Assembly (NCBI GenBank): GCA_963737835.1 | Contig: CAVTUH010000001.1 | Location: forward strand, 1,674,001-1,738,000 | From: Palsa-1248 sp963737835 | GTDB taxonomy: Bacteria > Gemmatimonadota > Gemmatimonadetes > Gemmatimonadales > Gemmatimonadaceae | Length of the DNA stretch: 64,000 nucleotides | Reading direction: 5' to 3' | Part shown: positions 59,085 through 64,000 of the stretch, piece by piece | How positions within the stretch are numbered: the stretch's first letter is position 1 | Layout: each line of letters starts with the position of its first letter | Translations under genes and position numbers: made by a program | The notes under the pieces: model-generated | Databases searched by the model: none | What the model was told of the DNA's origin: nothing | Seen by the model: the letters and a program-made list of their open reading frames with translations, nothing else

Positions 59085-60329
59085 TCACGAGGCCTTCGCC
59101 CATGCAACGATGCGCTCGGCGTCCGCGTCCGTGACCGCCGCGTGTGTCGGCAACGTGAAGAGCCGACTGCAAATCGCGCGCGCACCCGGCATTGGGGGCT
59201 CGCCGAGATGCAGCACCGCCGCAGCGGCCACCTCCTCGCCGAGCGGCAGCGGATAGGTGCGCACGACGCCGAGCCACGGCGCGCTCACGCGCCCCCGATC
59301 GTTGTCGATGCCGGCCAATACAGGGAAGCGGAGGTAGCCCGGCTCCGCGCCGGCGATCGGGCGCACGAGCGTCAGCGTCGACACGCCAGCGAGGCGCTCC
59401 CCATACCACGCCGCGCGCTGCGACCGACACACGCGATCGGCGTCAATCCGCGCAAACGCCCGTTCCACCAGCGCGCCTGCCGCGCGCGAGAGCGGCGCCG
59501 GCTCGCCCGCTGGCCGATACACGGTCTGTCCAAGCCCCAGCGAGGGAACCGACGCGGGTATCGCGTACAGCCACGGCCGGCCAAATGCCCACTGTGCCGC
59601 AGCTCGGCCGACATCGCTCCACCCGGCCACGGCGGCCCGGCGCGCCACCCCGCTCCCGTTCGCGCGCGCGTGTGCACCATGCCCACGCGCCCACGCCTCG
59701 ATCGTCGACGCAAGGACTGTGTCCGCCGAGCTGGTCGCGAACACCGCACCGCCGCGACCACCCGTCGTGCCCTTGCCACGACCGAAGCTCAGCACAGTCA
59801 CCGGCCCGCTCGACCCGATTGCCACGCCACCCAGGCGCGCACCTGCATGCTGCGCCGCATCCTCGATCACCTGCACACCGGCCGCGTCTGTCACAGTGCG
59901 CACGGCGGCCATGTCGGCGGGATACCCGTACAGGTGCGTGACGACCAGCGCATCCACTCCACGCGTCACCGTCCGCCGCATAGAATCGAGGTCCGGCCCC
60001 AGCGTACCCGGATCGACATCGTACAGCCGGACCCGAACGCCTGCGCGGATCGCTGCGGCAATGAGATCCACGCACCCATACGCCGGGAGTGCGACGGTCC
60101 CACCCGCCCGTACCATCGCGCGCAACGCGATCACCAGCGCCGACGTCCCGCTGTCCGTGAGGGCGATCGTCGTCGCTCCAAAACGCTCCCGCAACGCCGC
60201 AGCGACGCGATCCGCCACCGCTCCGCCAGTGCGACTGCCGTTTCCCGCCTGTGCCGCCTCCACCGCCGCACGCGTCAACGCGCGGAAGCAGGTCGGCGAG
60301 GATACCGGCGGGAGGTAGCGTGGGAGCAT
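59085..60329 (-). CDS. DegT/DnrJ/EryC1-family PLP aminotransferase
   Basis: 414 residues. TDSGTSALVIALRA binds the PLP phosphate, VIEDAAQHAG (about 155) carries the ring-nitrogen Asp, and the Schiff-base Lys is K186 in SFGRGKGTTGGRGG. It makes amino sugars from nucleotide-linked keto sugars, which could then be acetylated, amidated or deacetylated by neighbours. The catalytic loop differs from the common SFGASK form. It is 52 bases upstream of the membrane GT on the same strand. Confidence 0.87.
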   Translation of the reverse strand: MLPRYLPPVSSPTCFRALTRAAVEAAQAGNGSRTGGAVADRVAAALRERFGATTIALTDSGTSALVIALRAMVRAGGTVALPAYGCVDLIAAAIRAGVRVRLYDVDPGTLGPDLDSMRRTVTRGVDALVVTHLYGYPADMAAVRTVTDAAGVQVIEDAAQHAGARLGGVAIGSSGPVTVLSFGRGKGTTGGRGGAVFATSSADTVLASTIEAWARGHGAHARANGSGVARRAAVAGWSDVGRAAAQWAFGRPWLYAIPASVPSLGLGQTVYRPAGEPAPLSRAAGALVERAFARIDADRVCRSQRAAWYGERLAGVSTLTLVRPIAGAEPGYLRFPVLAGIDNDRGRVSAPWLGVVRTYPLPLGEEVAAAAVLHLGEPPMPGARAICSRLFTLPTHAAVTDADAERIVAWAKAS

Positions 60330-60339
60330 TGGGTGGGAC

Positions 60340-60455
60340 AGGAACTATCGGGGTCCGTGGTCCGCAGTCCAGAACCGACTGTGCCAGCCAGTGACGTCAC
60401 AGCGAAACTGGCCTCATAGTTTGTCCCGGACCCCGGACCCTGGACTACGGACCCG
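60340..60455. repeat. Heptanucleotide array GGTCCGT / GGACCCY with inverted halves
   Basis: The left half has GGTCCGT-GGTCCGC-AGTCCAG and the right half has GGACCCC-GGACCCT-GGACTAC-GGACCCG. GGGACAGGAACTAT on the left and ATAGTTTGTCCC on the right are also roughly inverted. The array lies between the FemAB 3' end and the DegT start, on the same strand. Confidence 0.65.
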
Positions 60456-60458
60456 CAG

Positions 60459-61578
60459 TTACGGAATGTACTTCACGATACGGGGGCCGAGAGCCGTCGC
60501 GAGGGGCAGTGGGAGCCGCTTCCAGAGCCGCGGGCCCCAGGCGTAGGCCGCGTCGTCCGGCGAGGGCGTCTTGCCTACACCCTCCACCGCATCTGCCGCC
60601 TGCCAGTCGTACCACCAGAGCTGCTCGTCGCGCGCGCCCCATTGCTGCTTGAACTTGTGCGGGCCGCTCCCGCTCGTGCAGCGACCGAAGTTGAACGCGG
60701 TCAGCCCCTGCTCGCACGCACGCTCCATGAAGGCCCAGTACAAGAGCATATTGGGCGATGCGCGCTTGTGCGCGACGAGCGACGACGCCCACGTCATTCT
60801 CGAATTCCGATTGCCATCGGAATCCGCACCCCGCCGCGACCGGTTTGCCCCGCAGATACGCGCAACCGAACCAGACGTCATCGGTAAACGCGGCGGCGAT
60901 GGCCCGGAAGAGTCGCAGTGGCTGCGCAGGCGTTCCCAGGTCTCGCATGTGTTGCGCAAAGACCTCGTAGAACGGCTCGAGCTGATCGACCCCGAATCGA
61001 ACCTCGACCCCCTCCTTTTGTGGTCGCCGCACCTGGCTCCGGAGCTTGGTGTCGAGCTGCTTCCAGAGCGCGGCCGAGCCGCCAACGGACGGCAGTCCGA
61101 GCACAACGGTGACCTTCCGTGTCGATGCTACCCATCCACTCGTCGGCGCGCCAAACCATGGCGCACGCGACCGGAGCTCCAACAGCGATACCCGCTCTCG
61201 CGCCGCACGCTCGGCCGCTGCGCCCGCGAGGGCAGCGACTGCGCGCGGACTGCCGAGCGGTCCGCCATAGTTGAGAAAGGGCATCGACACGAGGAAGTGG
61301 CCGAACAGCCGGCTCTTCACGCGCACCATCGGCAACACACCCTCGATCCGGCCCGAACGATCGCGCGCGACGAGATACACGCACTCGTGTCCGAATACGT
61401 CTGCCATCACGCTCCGCCATCCATGCACGTGACAGTGGGTGCTGCTTGGTTGCGACCGGACGAATGCATCCCACTCGGCGCCATCGCTCTCGAACGCGGC
61501 AACCGATGGACCGACGACGCTCGGAGCCGATAACACGCTCCCGGCGCCGGTAGGGATGGGCGGCGCGGACGAGCTCAC
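60459..61578 (-). CDS. FemAB-like XrtA/PEP-CTERM-associated protein, one-base frameshift
   Basis: About 373 residues after correction, from GTG 61578 which overlaps the deacetylase stop (GTGA). Motifs of the GNAT-type FemAB fold: THCHVHGWRSVMADVFGHE, LPMVRVKSRLFGHFLVSMPF, LNYGGPL and, later, KFKQQWGARDEQLW. At 60797-60798 (minus strand GAGAATGACG) an extra A shifts the frame; removing it gives WQSEFEMTWASSL, where EMTWASSL-type sequence is typical for the family. It transfers an amino-acid or acyl group in EPS biosynthesis in related clusters; the exact step is unknown. Confidence 0.87.
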
Positions 61579-62462
61579 TGGACGACCGCGGTGTCCGGTC
61601 GCGACGGCAGGCTCCACAACGACGCCGCCGGTGGCAAGGCATCCCGCAACGCAGTAAAGCTGAATTCGGACAAGAGGCGCTCCACGCGCTCCGCCGTGTT
61701 TCGGATGCCGCGATAGTGTCGTACTCGCGTCATGAGCGGCACCGGCAGACGCGGCTGCTCGGTGTCGAGCTCCCACGGATGGATGTAGAACACGCCCGGC
61801 AGGCGGTTCTCCGTGTGCTCACGAAAGGCGCGTTGAATCACGTGATAGGGGAAATGGCGGAGGTAGCCGCCGCCCGCTGCGGGGATCCGCACGCCGTTCC
61901 AGACCGTCGTGGCCAACGGAAACTCGCACAACCGTCCAGCCGGCCGCTCGATGACGTGTGCGATCGGTGGTGCATCGGGATATCCATACTCGGGGCGGCG
62001 CACAGGAAACATGCTCGAGTCATACGCGTACTGTTCTTCGATGAGCACGTCAATTGCCCACTCCCGGCCCGGCACGATCGAAAAGCTGGGTGCGCGGAAC
62101 CCGAGCACCCGAATGCCCGTGATGTCTTCCAGCACTTCCTTCGACAGCCGGACATCCTCTCGGAACTCGGATGCGGTTAGCGCAGTCACTTTTCGATGCC
62201 ACCAGCCGTGCGATGCGATCTCGTGCCCAGCCTGCGCGATGCGCTTGACCACCCGCGGGTGCCGCTTGGCGATCCAGCCCAGCGTGAAGAACGTGCCCGT
62301 GACGCGGTGGCGCGCCAACATGTCGAGCAGCCGGTCGACGTTCTCCGCCACACGGGTCGGATACGTCGGCCAGCTCTCGCGCGGGATGTACTCGTCGAAT
62401 GCGTTGACCTGGAAGTACTCTTCCACGTCGACGGTAAAGAAATGTCGGAGCGCTTGGGTCAC
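61575..62462 (-). CDS. XrtA-associated polysaccharide deacetylase (DUF3473 type)
   Basis: About 296 residues from GTG 62462, which directly precedes the fold; the frame is open farther upstream, but that part would overlap the divergent gene. HFFTVDVEEYFQVNAF has the base Asp and metal-acid, SHGWWHR has both metal histidines, and GFRAPSFSIV and HPWELD complete the active site. It is the intact counterpart of the pseudo-deacetylase in the fusion at 14911. It probably de-N-acetylates the EPS. Confidence 0.93.
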   Translation of the reverse strand: MTQALRHFFTVDVEEYFQVNAFDEYIPRESWPTYPTRVAENVDRLLDMLARHRVTGTFFTLGWIAKRHPRVVKRIAQAGHEIASHGWWHRKVTALTASEFREDVRLSKEVLEDITGIRVLGFRAPSFSIVPGREWAIDVLIEEQYAYDSSMFPVRRPEYGYPDAPPIAHVIERPAGRLCEFPLATTVWNGVRIPAAGGGYLRHFPYHVIQRAFREHTENRLPGVFYIHPWELDTEQPRLPVPLMTRVRHYRGIRNTAERVERLLSEFSFTALRDALPPAASLWSLPSRPDTAVVQ

Positions 62463-62609
62463 GAAAGCCAATTCGTCGAGTTCTGGCTCGCCCAACAGCT
62501 TGTGACGGACATCACACAATGTGAGCCGTGGGTCTTTCAACGCACCTACATTCGCAGTTACGATGCCAGATAATGCTACCCGGTTACCCACGAGCAATAC
62601 CCCGTCGTT
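62463..62609. other. Divergent promoter gap
   Basis: About 145 bases between deacetylase and VanZ gene. No specific element was identified. Confidence 0.3.
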
Positions 62610-63941
62610 TTGCCCGCTGTGAGACGCCGCAACGTGGATTCTGACCCACCACGCGGCGGGGTTGACCTGATAACGTGGGCACGAGATGTAGCGCGGACGC
62701 CACAAAAGGTGCTCGGTATTGCCACGACCATCCTCAGCTTGGTCCTCATTGGTCGGCTGACCCTTCGTCCGCTGGGGGATACTCTCCCCACGCATTTCGA
62801 TGTGTGTCTCCTCTGTGGCAGCACCGGCACAGCCAACTTCCTTCTCAACATCGGTCTTTTCGTCCCGCTGGGCATCGGGCTACGGCTCATCGGGATGCGA
62901 CGCTGGACCGCCTGGACACTCGCGCTGTTGCTGACGAGCTCCATCGAGGCACTGCAGTTCTATGTCGTCCCGGGCCGCGACTCGGATCTGGGTGACATCG
63001 TGGCCAACACCACGGGCGCCGTGATCGGTGTTGCCGCGGTCGACCTGCGCCGCGTATGGCTGTCACCACCGGGACACCTCGCGGGACGGCTGAGCGGCGT
63101 CGCCGCGCTCGCTGTCTGCATCGTCGCCGCGTTCGCGCAGTGGGCGCTGATGCCCACGTTTCCGCACAGCATCTACTATCCACAGGTCGCGCCCGACCTC
63201 CCCGGCTACTCGCTGCTCGATGGCGTCGTGGTCGATGCGACGTTCAATGGGGCTGATATCGGCATCGGCCGCATGTCCGCTGCCGCGAGCGAAGCCATGC
63301 GTGACTCGCTGTTGGCAGACGGTGCGGTGATCGCCGTGACCATGCAGCCGGGCACGACGCGGCCCTCCGTCGCGCCGATCGTCGACGTTCACGATCAGTG
63401 GCGCAATGAGATCTTCCTGCTCGGCCGGCGAGGAGACGATCTGATCTTTCGAATCCGCCGGCGATCAGACGCGCTTGGCTTCCACCCGCCGTCCTGGATC
63501 GTGAGGGACGCGTTTGCCGCACGGGCCTCCGCAACCGACACCATGGTCGTGCGCGCGACCACCACCACCGGATCGACCGCGTTCGATCTCGCGCACCGCG
63601 GTAGCGCGGCGCCACCCCCGCTGCACCGGCGGATCGGCGACGGAGTATGGGAGGCGTGGCGGCTCTTCATTCCCGACAACGGTCGATGGGCACAGTTTGC
63701 CCAATGGATCATGGTTGCGTGGATCTCGGTGCTCCTCGCACCACTCGCGTACTGGGCCGGCCGCGCCGCGCGACGTGAAGGGATCGTCCTGTCGGCCATG
63801 ACGATCGCGCTGCCCGTGGTGGCATCCTTTGCTATCATCCCGTTGGCAGCGGGTGCGCCGCCCGCTGCAGTGCCCGTCTGGGCAGCAGGGCTCGGTGTCG
63901 CCGCAATCACCTGGGGGATTGGTCGGTGGGCCGTAGGTTGA
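62610..63941 (+). CDS. VanZ-family membrane protein with a ConA-like periplasmic domain
   Basis: 443 residues. The N-terminal part is VanZ-like: LVLIGRLTLRPLGDTLPTHF, NIGLFVPLGIGLRLIG, SSIEALQFYVVPGRDSDLGD, IVANTTGAVIG. After a fourth helix (residues about 155-175) comes a beta-rich section of about 200 residues (LLDGVVVDATFNGADIGIG, NEIFLLGRRGDDLIFRIR), then two more helices. The beta-rich part resembles a ConA-like or LamG-type domain in length and pattern. VanZ genes accompany XrtA-type clusters. The start used is TTG 62610, the most upstream start codon considered; a later start is possible. Confidence 0.85.
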   Translation: MPAVRRRNVDSDPPRGGVDLITWARDVARTPQKVLGIATTILSLVLIGRLTLRPLGDTLPTHFDVCLLCGSTGTANFLLNIGLFVPLGIGLRLIGMRRWTAWTLALLLTSSIEALQFYVVPGRDSDLGDIVANTTGAVIGVAAVDLRRVWLSPPGHLAGRLSGVAALAVCIVAAFAQWALMPTFPHSIYYPQVAPDLPGYSLLDGVVVDATFNGADIGIGRMSAAASEAMRDSLLADGAVIAVTMQPGTTRPSVAPIVDVHDQWRNEIFLLGRRGDDLIFRIRRRSDALGFHPPSWIVRDAFAARASATDTMVVRATTTTGSTAFDLAHRGSAAPPPLHRRIGDGVWEAWRLFIPDNGRWAQFAQWIMVAWISVLLAPLAYWAGRAARREGIVLSAMTIALPVVASFAIIPLAAGAPPAAVPVWAAGLGVAAITWGIGRWAVG

Positions 63942-63954
63942 CCACGGGGAGGCA

Positions 63955-64000
63955 ATGAGCGGAACGTTGGCCGTCTTCGACGTGATCCTGGAGTTCTTGC
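63955..64000 (+). CDS. Start of a further gene (cut by window end)
   Basis: ATG 63955 is preceded by GGGGAGGCA, a good ribosome site, 11 bases after the VanZ stop. The visible peptide is MSGTLAVFDVILEFL; too short to identify. Confidence 0.6.
   Translation, partial: MSGTLAVFDVILEFL

Overview
The window is GC-rich and almost entirely an exopolysaccharide / surface-glycan locus of a Gram-negative bacterium. A housekeeping edge comes first (the end of mutY, then citrate synthase). The glycan genes include Wzc-like and Wza-like assembly proteins and accessory genes that usually travel with exosortase-type (XrtA-like) EPS clusters: a DUF3473-type deacetylase, a FemAB-like protein, a VanZ-type membrane protein, an AsnB amidotransferase and a sigma54 response regulator. 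No exosortase and no PEP-CTERM tail was seen. Base composition, several Big_2-type lipoproteins and the gene set would fit Gemmatimonadota, but that placement is inference.

Layout. 1-2060: mutY 3' end, a large palindrome, gltA. 2135-4690: a frameshifted histidine kinase translationally coupled to an NtrC-type sigma54 activator. 5002-11839: assembly core with a Wzz/tyrosine autokinase (frameshifted), a degenerate GGDEF response regulator, a Wza-like export protein, an initiating sugar-phosphate transferase and a UbiA-type prenyltransferase. 12093-34103: sugar tailoring and polymer genes, comprising GT2 and GT4 glycosyltransferases, a deacetylase-GT2 fusion, an FAD oxidoreductase, a deacetylase, AsnB, a UDP-sugar dehydrogenase, membrane GTs, a flippase, a PHP phosphoesterase, an ATP-grasp enzyme and an O-antigen ligase/polymerase. 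34383-40678: truncated methyltransferase, oxidoreductase-epimerase fusion, IS21 remnant and two GTs. 40852-52740: an unusual accessory region in which a two-gene block of secreted Big_2/lectin-like lipoproteins is present twice (one member decayed). Every member has a GEMM-type (cyclic dinucleotide) riboswitch in its leader, and between the two blocks lie a membrane protein gene and a dead acyltransferase. 52878-64000: more GTs, a DegT aminotransferase, FemAB, DUF3473 deacetylase, VanZ and the start of one more gene.

How it works together (inference). A lipid-linked unit is started by the glycosylphosphotransferase at 10032, extended by at least fourteen glycosyltransferase-like proteins, flipped, polymerised (31656) and exported through the Wza/Wzc-like proteins. 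It is modified by deacetylases, a dehydrogenase and amidotransferase-type enzymes. Control seems to come from a two-component sigma54 system and from cyclic-dinucleotide signalling at the riboswitch-controlled lipoproteins.

Two features cut across the window. At least seven otherwise good genes are broken by a single-base indel, and five of the six insertions give GAATG where the protein needs GATG. Heptanucleotide repeat arrays and dispersed GGCGACGC palindromes sit at gene ends. No tRNA, rRNA or CRISPR was seen.
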